Positions 1 to 5,860 of a stretch of DNA of 6,029 bases are shown in pieces. Location: NCBI GenBank assembly GCA_001821795.1, contig MHOB01000041.1, forward strand, positions 1 through 6,029, in the 5' to 3' direction. The notes beneath the pieces were generated by a model. It was not told where the DNA came from. It ran no database searches and worked only from the letters and a program-made list of their open reading frames with translations. Origin of the DNA: Candidatus Ryanbacteria bacterium RIFCSPLOWO2_12_FULL_47_9c. GTDB lineage: Bacteria > Patescibacteriota > Minisyncoccia > Ryanbacterales > GWA2-47-10b. Each line of letters begins with the position of its first letter. Within the stretch, counting starts at the first letter, position 1. The position numbers and the translations under genes are program-made.

Positions 1-437
1 GGACACCCAACCAGCTTTTTGTAATGCTCAAAAAGCTCGATTCGCGCCGCGCGCGCGAAATCGACCGCGCGAATCCGCGCCGACTCATCCGTGCAATCGA
101 AATCGCAACGGCGCTCGGAAAAGTGCCGAGCTTGAAAAAAACTCCCAGGTACGATGCAAAAATTATTTTTCTCAATCCCAAACCAGCCATACTTAAAAAA
201 CGAATCGCCGCACGCACAGCGCACATGCTGCGTCGCGGACTCGTTGCCGAAGTAAAAAAACTACTAGCCAAAAAAATCCCGCGCGCCAGAATCCGCGAGC
301 TCGGTTTCGAATACAAATTCCCGCTCGACTATATCGACGGCAAAATCTCCAGGCCAGAACTCGCCCAAAAACTCAACACCGAAACCTGGCGCTATGCAAA
401 ACGCCAGCTAACGTGGTTCAAAAAATACAACCCTTAA
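1..437 (+). CDS. miaA: tRNA dimethylallyltransferase MiaA, C-terminal half (5' end outside window)
   Basis: MiaA transfers a dimethylallyl group to N6 of A37 in tRNAs that read UNN codons, a cytosolic step that stabilises codon-anticodon pairing. The reading frame is open from base 3, upstream of the first in-window ATG (base 24), so that ATG is internal. About 144 residues are visible, roughly the second half of a protein usually near 300 residues; the N-terminal P-loop would lie to the left of the window. Family signatures seen are the helix with the NPRRLIRAIEI segment (the D/N-xxR-x-x-RALE motif), MLRRGLVAEV followed by the GFEYK...YIDGKIS segment (counterpart of GxGYKE...YLxGxxS), and the C-terminal YAKRQLTWFK motif a few residues before the stop. 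The next gene is convergent, 100 bp away. No clear intrinsic terminator follows. The identification is secure. Confidence 0.95.
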   Translation, partial: TPNQLFVMLKKLDSRRAREIDRANPRRLIRAIEIATALGKVPSLKKTPRYDAKIIFLNPKPAILKKRIAARTAHMLRRGLVAEVKKLLAKKIPRARIRELGFEYKFPLDYIDGKISRPELAQKLNTETWRYAKRQLTWFKKYNP

Positions 438-468
438 CAACAATACAACACTCATACTACACATGGTG

Positions 469-500
469 CCAATTAATCCGCGATAGCAAATTAATTAGTA
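469..500. promoter_or_regulatory. Left imperfect palindrome, possible operator (second copy at 1129-1160)
   Basis: On the minus strand this reads AATTTGC-TATC-GCGGATT (492 to 475), a dyad with 5 of 7 arm positions paired. An outer 7-bp pair, AATTAAT (471-477) and ATTAATT (490-496), encloses the same core. The 32 bp match the reverse complement of 1129-1160 at 26 positions, with 13 identical bases in a row (480-492). The site lies between the convergent stop codons of miaA and the PaaX-like gene, where no promoter is needed. It could be an auxiliary operator for looping, a weak shared terminator, or one end of a small insertion. Function is inferred only. Confidence 0.5.
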
Positions 501-537
501 TTTTACTATTCATATCACATCATCGCAACCCTACGTA

Positions 538-1098
538 CTACAATGTGTAGATTTTTTTAAGATGAAGCTCATTATCTATGCGTTCCGCAAGAATCTGACG
601 AACAAAAGGGCGAAGATTAAAAAATTCAATAACAAAATTAATTTCGTTGGAACATTCAAACGGATATATAAAGACACTTTTTTGCAACTGATAAAATCCC
701 ATGCGTTTTAGTGTTTGTGCCAGCGCATCGCGCGCTTTTTTATGCCGCTCCGGAATATCAAAAATTACTAATCGCCATTTTTTATCCCACTTCCCCATGG
801 CAGGTATTGTCATGCCATCTATCTGGTAGCTTAACGCCTTTTTCTTGCCACGCTCTGTAATCACGAGTGTTGTCGTACCGTCTTTATGATCAACCGCATC
901 AACCAGGCGTGATTTATAAAGATTGTGAATAACACGATTTAATGCGCGACGGTTAATATTCCGCCATTCTTTTTGTACACTTTTAACAATGTAGATCTGC
1001 TGCCGCGGAGAACGATTTAAACTCAACACTATGCCAGCCGCCAACAAAAGTAAAACTTTTTGCGTCGTCGGCCCAAAACTTTCATACGTCCTCGCCAT
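538..1098 (-). CDS. PaaX-type regulator: winged-helix plus Cas2-like domain
   Basis: This 186-residue protein has two parts. Residues about 10-95 form a predicted winged helix-turn-helix, with RRALNRVIHNLYKSRLV (50-66) as a likely recognition region and TERGKKKAL (81-89) after the wing. Residues about 108-186 form a Cas2-like ferredoxin fold: WRLVIFDIP (108-116, including the Cas2-type aspartate D114), the helix KKARDALAQTLKRMGF, then QLQKSVFIYP (137-146), matching the QxSVF signature of Cas2. Winged-helix plus Cas2-like is the plan of PaaX-family repressors, and automatic pipelines often label such proteins as CRISPR Cas2. No cas1, other cas gene or repeat array is present, so a DNA-binding regulator is the better reading. 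The start at 1098 lies directly behind a promoter and gives an intact N-terminus. A palindrome sits upstream of the -35 box, suggesting autoregulation. The effector and targets are unknown. Confidence 0.85.
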   Translation of the reverse strand: MARTYESFGPTTQKVLLLLAAGIVLSLNRSPRQQIYIVKSVQKEWRNINRRALNRVIHNLYKSRLVDAVDHKDGTTTLVITERGKKKALSYQIDGMTIPAMGKWDKKWRLVIFDIPERHKKARDALAQTLKRMGFYQLQKSVFIYPFECSNEINFVIEFFNLRPFVRQILAERIDNELHLKKIYTL

Positions 1099-1104
1099 AC
1101 CTCA

Positions 1105-1133
1105 ATCTTACAGCCACCACATATAAAGTGCAA
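1105..1133 (-). promoter_or_regulatory. Promoter of the PaaX-like gene, predicted leaderless
   Basis: The minus strand carries TTGCAC (1133-1128), a 17-bp spacer and TAAGAT (1110-1105). The ATG at 1098 begins 6 nt beyond the -10 box, about where transcription would start, so the mRNA would have no leader. A GAGGT lies only 1 nt before the ATG, too close for a normal ribosome binding site. The -10 box matches 4 of 6 consensus positions; the -35 sequence is the same as at efp. Confidence 0.6.
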
Positions 1134-1160
1134 ATCAATTTGCTATCGCAAATTAACTGG
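1129..1160. promoter_or_regulatory. Right palindrome abutting the PaaX-like gene's -35 box, candidate operator
   Basis: A perfect 7-bp dyad, AATTTGC (1137-1143) and GCAAATT (1148-1154), is separated by TATC, with one further T/A pair at 1135/1156. It ends within a few bases of the predicted -35 box (1133-1128) of the PaaX-like gene, a usual place for an operator bound by a dimeric repressor or activator. A related copy lies 662 bp away, centre to centre, beyond the same gene's stop codon. Binding by the gene's own product is an inference from position and symmetry. Confidence 0.6.
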
Positions 1161-1208
1161 ACTGTGTTGGTTTTTTGAAGCTACGCCGAACACCAGATGA
1201 CATGGTTC

Positions 1209-1242
1209 AAAAACACCACTTGGACGTGAAAAACGTCCAAGT
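1209..1242 (-). terminator. Intrinsic terminator of the gatB/membrane protein unit
   Basis: A perfect 10-bp stem pairs ACTTGGACGT (1218-1227) with ACGTCCAAGT (1233-1242) around a 5-nt loop. Read on the minus strand it is followed by GGTG and then five T residues (1213-1209). It begins 13 bp after the stop codon of the small membrane protein gene and precedes the promoter of the PaaX-like gene, so it would insulate that regulator from gatB read-through. The four bases between stem and T-run make it less than ideal. Confidence 0.7.
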
Positions 1243-1255
1243 TACGACTCGCAAG

Positions 1256-1570
1256 CTAAAACCAAATCGGTTGATCAGGAACAACTAGGTAATTCTCTAA
1301 ATAATAGTCATAAATAGATAATATCGAAGCGACGACTAGAGCAATGCTAATCAAAAACTTCGTTTGTATTTTTAAAAATGATATAATCCAAACTAGTACC
1401 AAGGTGCCTATATAAACCAACACTAGCAATTTTTGCAGTAAAGATAGTGGGTAATACATCGGCCTACTTACATCTTGGAAAATTACTACAAGTCTTTGCG
1501 ATATTGCGAATATAACAATTCCGACTATGATACTCGCGATAATCGCGGTAATTTTTTTAAGGTAAATCAT
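1256..1570 (-). CDS. Small three-helix membrane protein of unknown function
   Basis: This 104-residue protein is not recognised as any named family. Three hydrophobic segments are visible at about 7-24, 45-66 and 72-88. Positive charges at K5/K6 and at K67/K71 between helices 2 and 3, with acidic residues near the C-terminus (D88, E92, D99), suggest an N-in/C-out topology under the positive-inside rule. There is no cleavable signal peptide, lipobox or catalytic motif. The gene starts 15 bp after the gatB stop codon and is followed by a hairpin terminator, so it is probably the last gene of the gatB transcript. A weak GAG lies about 7 nt before the ATG. The coding sequence is visibly AT-richer than gatB, as expected for a protein rich in Ile, Leu and Val, so it is weak evidence for transfer. 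That the ORF is a real gene is likely but unproven. Confidence 0.65.
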   Translation of the reverse strand: MIYLKKITAIIASIIVGIVIFAISQRLVVIFQDVSRPMYYPLSLLQKLLVLVYIGTLVLVWIISFLKIQTKFLISIALVVASILSIYDYYLENYLVVPDQPIWF

Positions 1571-1585
1571 ATACTACTCGGTATA

Positions 1586-3046
1586 TTACCAACTTAACTC
1601 ATTGATCAATAGTCGCCGGATGACTTCCGGATCCCCCTTACCCTTGCTTACTTTCATGGCTTGGCCGACTAGAAATTGCAGGGCGTTTTGTTTGCCGGCT
1701 TTGTATTCGGCGACTGCAGAGGCGTTGTTTTCTATAACTTTTTTTACGATTGCTTCAAGCTCGCCGGAATCGCTTGTTTGGAACAAGTCTTTGTCTTTGG
1801 CAATCTCATGCGGATCGCCGCCGAGCTTTACCATATGCGAGAGTAAATCTTTTGCGCCACGGGAAGATATTTTTTTCTCGGCTACAAGCGTAATAAGCTC
1901 GGCAAAGTTTTTGGGATCTACTTTCATGTCATCAAGCGCGACACCTTTTTCATCGAGCGCGCGCGAAAGATCCGAGAGCATATAGTTGCGCACAAGCTTA
2001 TATGCATCGCGCGGCTTTGTTGCTTTTCCGTCACTTGCAAGCCATTCCTGTAGTTCAGAAACAGTTTCTTCAAAAAACTCGGCCATTTTTTTATCACGCA
2101 CGAAAAGCTCAATCGCCTCCCCATCAAGACCGTATTGCTCTTTGAATCTGGATCTTTTTTGTGCCGGCAGTTCGGGCAGATGATGCTTAAGTTCTTCGCG
2201 GATATGAGCTACATCAAGTGGCGGCAAATCCGGCTCCGGAAAATAGCGATAATCGTGCGCGGACTCTTTTGAGCGCTGTAAAAATGTTTCCTGTTTTGCC
2301 TCGTCCCACCCGCGCGTTTCCTGCGTAACCGTGCCGCCTGCCTTCAAAATCTCAATCTGCCTTTTTATTTCGGATTCAATTGCTTTCTCTACGAACTTAA
2401 ACGAATTGATATTCTTGAGCTCAACTTTCGTGCCGAATTCTGTCGCGCCCTTTGGCCGTACTGAAACATTCGCTTCAACGCGCATCTCGCCTTTTTGCAT
2501 GCGCGCGCGGGAAACGCCGACATATTGAAATATGAGCTGGAGTTCTTCAGCGGCTTCGCGTGACTCGGCCGCACTTCGCAAATCCGGCTCGGTTACAAGC
2601 TCCATAAGCGGGATCCCCGCGCGATTAAAGTCAACGAGCGTATTTCCACTTTTATCATGTAAAAGACTCCCGGTATCTTCCTCAAGATGTACGCGCGTAA
2701 TGCGCACTTTTTTGCCCGACGCAAGCGTGATAAAACCACTGCGCGTCAGCGGATGCTCGTACTGCGAAATCTGATACCCCTTTGGCAAATCGGGATAAAA
2801 ATAGTTTTTACGATCAAACTGGCTTTTGTCAGGGATCTCTGCACCCAGCGCAAGGCCTACCGCTATAACTTTGCGAATTGCGTCTTCATTTGCAACTGGG
2901 AGCGTCCCGGGATGCGCGAGGCATATGGGACATATATTTTTATTCGGCTCGGTCTCGTCGGGATCATTCTTACAACGGCAAAACATTTTGCTGGTCGTCG
3001 CCAATTCCGCATGTATTTCAAGACCAATGACAGGCTCGTAGTCCAT
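1586..3046 (-). CDS. gatB: Aspartyl/glutamyl-tRNA(Asn/Gln) amidotransferase subunit B
   Basis: GatB is the tRNA-binding and kinase-site subunit of the GatCAB amidotransferase, which converts Glu-tRNAGln to Gln-tRNAGln (and Asp-tRNAAsn to Asn-tRNAAsn) using ammonia passed from GatA. At 486 residues it has the normal length. The N-terminal catalytic domain shows IGLEIHAEL (7-15, with E10 and H12 of the metal/phosphorylation site), a zinc-type set C23/C25 and C39/C42, NRAGIPLMELVTEPD (141-155) and GTKVELKNINSFKFV (205-219). The C-terminal helical and YqeY-like tail that grips tRNA ends in GQAMKVSKGKGDP (461-473), close to the family GQxMKxTKGxxxP motif. gatA and gatC are not in the window, so the complex is encoded at separate loci. 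It is divergent from efp across 48 bp. No Shine-Dalgarno is evident before the ATG. Confidence 0.97.
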   Translation of the reverse strand: MDYEPVIGLEIHAELATTSKMFCRCKNDPDETEPNKNICPICLAHPGTLPVANEDAIRKVIAVGLALGAEIPDKSQFDRKNYFYPDLPKGYQISQYEHPLTRSGFITLASGKKVRITRVHLEEDTGSLLHDKSGNTLVDFNRAGIPLMELVTEPDLRSAAESREAAEELQLIFQYVGVSRARMQKGEMRVEANVSVRPKGATEFGTKVELKNINSFKFVEKAIESEIKRQIEILKAGGTVTQETRGWDEAKQETFLQRSKESAHDYRYFPEPDLPPLDVAHIREELKHHLPELPAQKRSRFKEQYGLDGEAIELFVRDKKMAEFFEETVSELQEWLASDGKATKPRDAYKLVRNYMLSDLSRALDEKGVALDDMKVDPKNFAELITLVAEKKISSRGAKDLLSHMVKLGGDPHEIAKDKDLFQTSDSGELEAIVKKVIENNASAVAEYKAGKQNALQFLVGQAMKVSKGKGDPEVIRRLLINELSW

Positions 3047-3057
3047 ACTATTCAGTG

Positions 3058-3086
3058 TTGCACATTTTTGAAAGATTGAGTATACT
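3058..3086 (+). promoter_or_regulatory. efp promoter, predicted near-leaderless
   Basis: TTGCAC (3058-3063), a 17-bp spacer and TATACT (3081-3086) form a near-consensus sigma-70-type promoter. The expected start of transcription is about base 3093, two bases before the efp ATG at 3095, which leaves no room for a Shine-Dalgarno. The -10 box is inside the perfect palindrome GAGTATACTC (3078-3087), so the same TATACT also faces gatB. A matching -35 on that side is not evident. Confidence 0.7.
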
Positions 3087-3094
3087 CGGCAGAT

Positions 3095-3664
3095 ATGTTA
3101 AGCTATTCCGAACTTCGCGCAGGCGTAACATTTGTAATGGATGGAGATCCCTATCAAGTTCTTGAATACAATTTTTTACGCATGCAGCAAAGAAAACCCG
3201 TCGCGCAGACAAAAATCAAAAACCTTCGCACTGGCAAAGTCATTAACCGCACGTTTCATCAAAACGAATCTTTCGTTGAAGCCGATATCGAAAAGGAAAA
3301 ATCAAAATTTCTTTATGCGCATCGCGGTGAATACTGGTTTCAGAGAGGCGGTGATCCAAAAAATCGAATCATACTCAAAGAAGATTTGCTTGGAAATGCA
3401 ATAAAATTTCTTGTACAAAATACTGAAGTAATACTTGATACATTTAAAGACGAAATTATCAACGTTGAGATCCCCATCAAAATAGATCTCAAAGTAACCC
3501 AGGCCCCACCCGGCGTCAAGGGAGACAGCGCGCAGGGTGGCTCAAAAGAAATCATTCTTGAAACGGGCGCCAAAATCACATCACCTCTCTTTATCAACGA
3601 AGGCGACATCATACGAGTGAACACGCAGACCGGAGAGTACGTGGAACGTGTTGAGAAGAAATAA
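3095..3664 (+). CDS. efp: Translation elongation factor P with non-canonical tip loop
   Basis: EF-P binds between the ribosomal P and E sites and helps form peptide bonds at consecutive prolines. The 189-residue protein has the three expected barrels: an N-terminal KOW-like domain (1-65), a middle OB domain (about 66-128) and a C-terminal OB domain (about 130-189) with KGDSAQGGSKEIILETG (142-158) and the tail PLFINEGD...TGEYVERV. In the N-terminal domain an ungapped comparison with E. coli EF-P puts Gln32 where the modified Lys34 sits. The usual PGKG loop reads MQQR here (30-33), followed by K34 and P35. The known lysine (EpmA) and arginine (EarP) modifications therefore cannot be assumed. 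No modification enzyme is encoded nearby. The start is supported by the promoter directly upstream. The gene is convergent with the ATPase gene, 2 bp between stop codons, with no clear terminator. Confidence 0.97.
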   Translation: MLSYSELRAGVTFVMDGDPYQVLEYNFLRMQQRKPVAQTKIKNLRTGKVINRTFHQNESFVEADIEKEKSKFLYAHRGEYWFQRGGDPKNRIILKEDLLGNAIKFLVQNTEVILDTFKDEIINVEIPIKIDLKVTQAPPGVKGDSAQGGSKEIILETGAKITSPLFINEGDIIRVNTQTGEYVERVEKK

Positions 3665-3666
3665 CC

Positions 3667-5448
3667 TTAGAGTTTTACCGAGTCACCCGGCTGCAAGGTT
3701 GATGTTTCTCGCCTCTCTGTGGGCTCAAGCGCTTTTTTCAAGACACTCTTGAGTCCCTCGATATCTGGACCGCGGCGCATGGTCGGCGCTTTTCGAAGCT
3801 CTTTGAGAGACAAGGGTTTTGGAGCCGAGGGGCGTATTGCATAGGATCCTTTTCGAATGTTAGGAACGGGCTTCCGCGGCTCTTTCCGCTCTGGACGAGA
3901 TGCGCCCTGGCTTTCCCCGGAAAACTCGATACCGAGTACACCGAGACTCTCACCGAAGGAAGCGTGTGGAATAACCTTTACCGCTGGAATTTCGCCCGCC
4001 TGCACCCTCTTGAGACATTCAGAACAATAGATAGGGCGAGATGTATCCGGTTTAAAATTCACATGCGCCATTTTACCGCACACCGAACACGGTGCAGTAT
4101 AGCGCTCGCCTTTATCAACTTTCTGCGTAACGGGGACCCCACCTTCTTCATCTCCCAAACTCCCGCTCCAGCGCTCAATCTCTTCCTCGACTTCCGTGCG
4201 CGTGCGCGAATATCGCTTTCGTGAAAGTTTAACAATAATATCAGACGTATTTTCAACTCCTTCGGCACCTTTCGCTGGAAGAACCGCGGCTGAAAACGGA
4301 CGCGACGTCACGCCATTGACCATAAGTTTTATATAAATCTGGCGATTCGGCAGATTAACAAGATCTTGTATCTCAAATTCCGGTGTGAACTCATTCTCAA
4401 GAAATTCGGCATCTGCCGCACCCACTCGAAATATAACAAGGGTCCCACAGTTTCCAAAAACCGCATCGCGCACTTTTGTGGTCGTTTCCGTCACCAATTG
4501 GCCGATATACTGGTGTGCAATAATAATGTTTAAGCGATACTTCCGCGCCTCGGAAAGGATATTGGCAAAAGAATCAGTGGCAAAATTCTGAAACTCATCG
4601 ACATAAAGATAAAAATCTTTCCGTTCCTCCTCGGGAATACGCACGCGCTCCATCGCCGCAAGTTGTATTTTTGTAATAAGCATCGCACCTAAAAGCTGGG
4701 CGTTGTCTTCCCCAATACGCCCCTTGGCAACATTCATTAAAAGAATTTTTTTCTGATTCATAACTTCTTGAATGTTGAAGGCGCTCTTTGGCTGGCCTAC
4801 AATATTACGCACAAAAGAAGTCGACAAGAACTGCCCAACTTTGTTTTGAATTGGAGCAATCGCTTCGTTTCGAAACCGTTCTTGCCAACTTTCGTATTCT
4901 TGAACCCAAAATGAACGTACAAGGGGGTCTTTAAGATTGTCAATAATCTTTCGGCGATAGTCCTTGTCAACAAGGATGCGCTGGATGCCTAAGAGAGTCG
5001 TTCCTGGCGTATCAAGGAGAGCAAGAACACAGTTATTTAAAATATATTCCATTCGGCTTGACCAGACATTTGCCCAAATTTTTGTAAAAATTCCCATGAG
5101 ATCAGACGCCACAAGATGCTTGTACTTCGGGTCGGGAACTTCGAGTACATTAAAACCAATGGGAAATTCCGAATCAGCAGGATTAAAATAGATAACATCA
5201 TCGAGACGATGATCCGGGATTTTTTCAAGCACTTCTTCCACGAAACTTCCGTGCGGATCAACAATGGCAATTCCATCACCATTGTTGATATCCTGAAACG
5301 CCATATTCTTTAAAAGATTGGTTTTTCCGGTTCCAGTCTTTCCGATAATATACATGTGCTGTCTGCGGTCATCCCGACGGATACCAAATGTGCGTTCGGA
5401 ACTTCGGAAATTTGTTTTTGCAAAATGAACTACATTGGGATTACCCAT
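3667..5448 (-). CDS. Soluble VirD4/TraG-like motor ATPase with C-terminal zinc ribbon
   Basis: This 593-residue protein belongs to the DNA-pumping RecA-like ATPases related to conjugative coupling proteins and HerA/VirB4-type motors. Walker A is GKTGTGKT (36-43), an IVDPHG segment follows (62-67), Walker B is LYVDEF (281-286), and AHQY (311-314) is the usual sensor glutamine region before an arginine-rich strand (341). No transmembrane segment precedes the P-loop, unlike VirD4/TraG coupling proteins, so it is probably cytosolic or held by a partner. After the motor come a charged linker (about 405-450), a zinc ribbon with C454/C457 and C475/C478, a basic Pro/Lys/Arg-rich stretch (about 515-560) and a predicted helix GLKSVLKKAL (565-574). 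Such proteins are common in CPR genomes, often labelled type IV secretion; a role in DNA uptake, transfer or segregation is inference. An in-frame stop four codons upstream fixes the start at 5448. Confidence 0.85.
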   Translation of the reverse strand: MGNPNVVHFAKTNFRSSERTFGIRRDDRRQHMYIIGKTGTGKTNLLKNMAFQDINNGDGIAIVDPHGSFVEEVLEKIPDHRLDDVIYFNPADSEFPIGFNVLEVPDPKYKHLVASDLMGIFTKIWANVWSSRMEYILNNCVLALLDTPGTTLLGIQRILVDKDYRRKIIDNLKDPLVRSFWVQEYESWQERFRNEAIAPIQNKVGQFLSTSFVRNIVGQPKSAFNIQEVMNQKKILLMNVAKGRIGEDNAQLLGAMLITKIQLAAMERVRIPEEERKDFYLYVDEFQNFATDSFANILSEARKYRLNIIIAHQYIGQLVTETTTKVRDAVFGNCGTLVIFRVGAADAEFLENEFTPEFEIQDLVNLPNRQIYIKLMVNGVTSRPFSAAVLPAKGAEGVENTSDIIVKLSRKRYSRTRTEVEEEIERWSGSLGDEEGGVPVTQKVDKGERYTAPCSVCGKMAHVNFKPDTSRPIYCSECLKRVQAGEIPAVKVIPHASFGESLGVLGIEFSGESQGASRPERKEPRKPVPNIRKGSYAIRPSAPKPLSLKELRKAPTMRRGPDIEGLKSVLKKALEPTERRETSTLQPGDSVKL

Positions 5449-5456
5449 ACAATGAT

Positions 5457-5485
5457 ATTATCCCATGAATCGCACTATCAGACAA
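5457..5485 (-). promoter_or_regulatory. Promoter of the motor ATPase gene, predicted near-leaderless
   Basis: The minus strand carries TTGTCT (5485-5480), a 17-bp spacer and GATAAT (5462-5457) preceded by TGG, an extended -10. Transcription would start near 5450, two bases before the ATG at 5448. The -35 box overlaps the end of cutA, so the ATPase can be transcribed separately although cutA lies only 29 nt upstream in the same direction. No Shine-Dalgarno is visible. Confidence 0.55.
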
Positions 5486-5786
5486 CGACGCGGCCGAGCC
5501 ATTCTTTGTACTCACGATTTATACGGTCAACATTTGTACTCGCGACACAAGGCGCCTTGTAACTGCCGACCGAAAGTACAATTTCCTCAATTGCGGGGAT
5601 TCTAGATTCTAGCGTTTTTACAATCAAAACCATCTCGTCTGCGCGTTTCACAACACCATCATCATCACGCCAGACGCTCTGCGATGGAAACATATTGATG
5701 CAACCCGCCGCGCGCTGCTCGATTAAGGCGTCAGCAATTTTCTCGCCCTCCTCGCGATTTTTGCAGGTTATATAGAGAGAAACCAT
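5478..5786 (-). CDS. cutA: CutA1-family protein (divalent cation tolerance)
   Basis: CutA1 proteins are small, very stable trimers with a ferredoxin-like fold, linked genetically to divalent metal (copper) tolerance in E. coli; their biochemical role is still unclear. At 102 residues the length is typical. Family segments are the first strand SLYITC (3-8), the helix REEGEKIADALIEQRAAGCINM (starting at 11), SVWRDDDGVVKRADEMVLIVKT (starting at 37) and SYKAPCVAS (75-83) followed by REYKEWL (91-97). In the usual HxYExPEI/C segment the first Glu is replaced by Lys77, and the second position is Cys80, a variant also found in other members. The stop codon is TGA. It has its own promoter and a good Shine-Dalgarno, 74 bp after the zinc-ribbon gene. 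Confidence 0.92.
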   Translation of the reverse strand: MVSLYITCKNREEGEKIADALIEQRAAGCINMFPSQSVWRDDDGVVKRADEMVLIVKTLESRIPAIEEIVLSVGSYKAPCVASTNVDRINREYKEWLGRVVV

Positions 5787-5793
5787 AAATTTG

Positions 5794-5800
5794 CTCCTTT
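5794..5800 (-). promoter_or_regulatory. Ribosome binding site of cutA
   Basis: AAAGGAG on the minus strand lies 7 nt before the ATG at 5786. It is the only strong Shine-Dalgarno before a start codon in this window. It supports this start and contrasts with the apparently leaderless neighbours. Confidence 0.8.
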
Positions 5801-5824
5801 TTATACCGGCCTTTCCGGGTACTC

Positions 5825-5853
5825 TTTATAATACCACCACGGTCAGGTCTCAA
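5825..5853 (-). promoter_or_regulatory. cutA promoter
   Basis: TTGAGA (5853-5848), a 17-bp spacer and TATAAA (5830-5825) lie between the stop codon of the zinc-ribbon gene and cutA. Transcription would start near 5818, giving a leader of about 32 nt that contains the AAAGGAG site. Confidence 0.65.
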
Positions 5854-5860
5854 CGAACAG

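Noticed and set aside
24..26. ATG at 24 as the start of miaA
   Set aside because: The frame is open upstream to the window edge and the protein would lack the N-terminal P-loop half of MiaA; it is an internal methionine.
538..1098. CRISPR-associated Cas2
   Set aside because: The Cas2-like domain is fused to a winged helix, and there is no array, cas1 or other cas gene in the window.
469..1160. A transposon-like unit with terminal inverted repeats
   Set aside because: No transposase and no target duplication at the outer edges; the sites are near-palindromes that fit operators better. Kept only as an alternative.
1602..3079. Several plus-strand ORFs opposite gatB (for example 1602-1985 and 2687-3079)
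   Set aside because: They lie antisense to a full-length, motif-rich gatB. Their translations are Ser/Arg/Cys-rich with no recognisable domain, as expected of antisense shadows.
3665..3700. Bidirectional terminator between efp and the ATPase gene
   Set aside because: Only a 3-5 bp interrupted pairing (CCGAG/CCCGG region) is visible, with no T-run on either side.
3340..5313. ORFs antisense or out of frame to efp and the ATPase (for example 3340-3624 minus, 3964-4224 plus, 5037-5282 minus)
   Set aside because: The overlapping genes carry the conserved motifs; these frames have none and no start signals of their own.
5804..5821. Hairpin TACCGG/CCGGGTA in the cutA leader as a regulatory element
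   Set aside because: The stem is short with a bulge, there is no T-run, and part of it lies upstream of the predicted transcription start.
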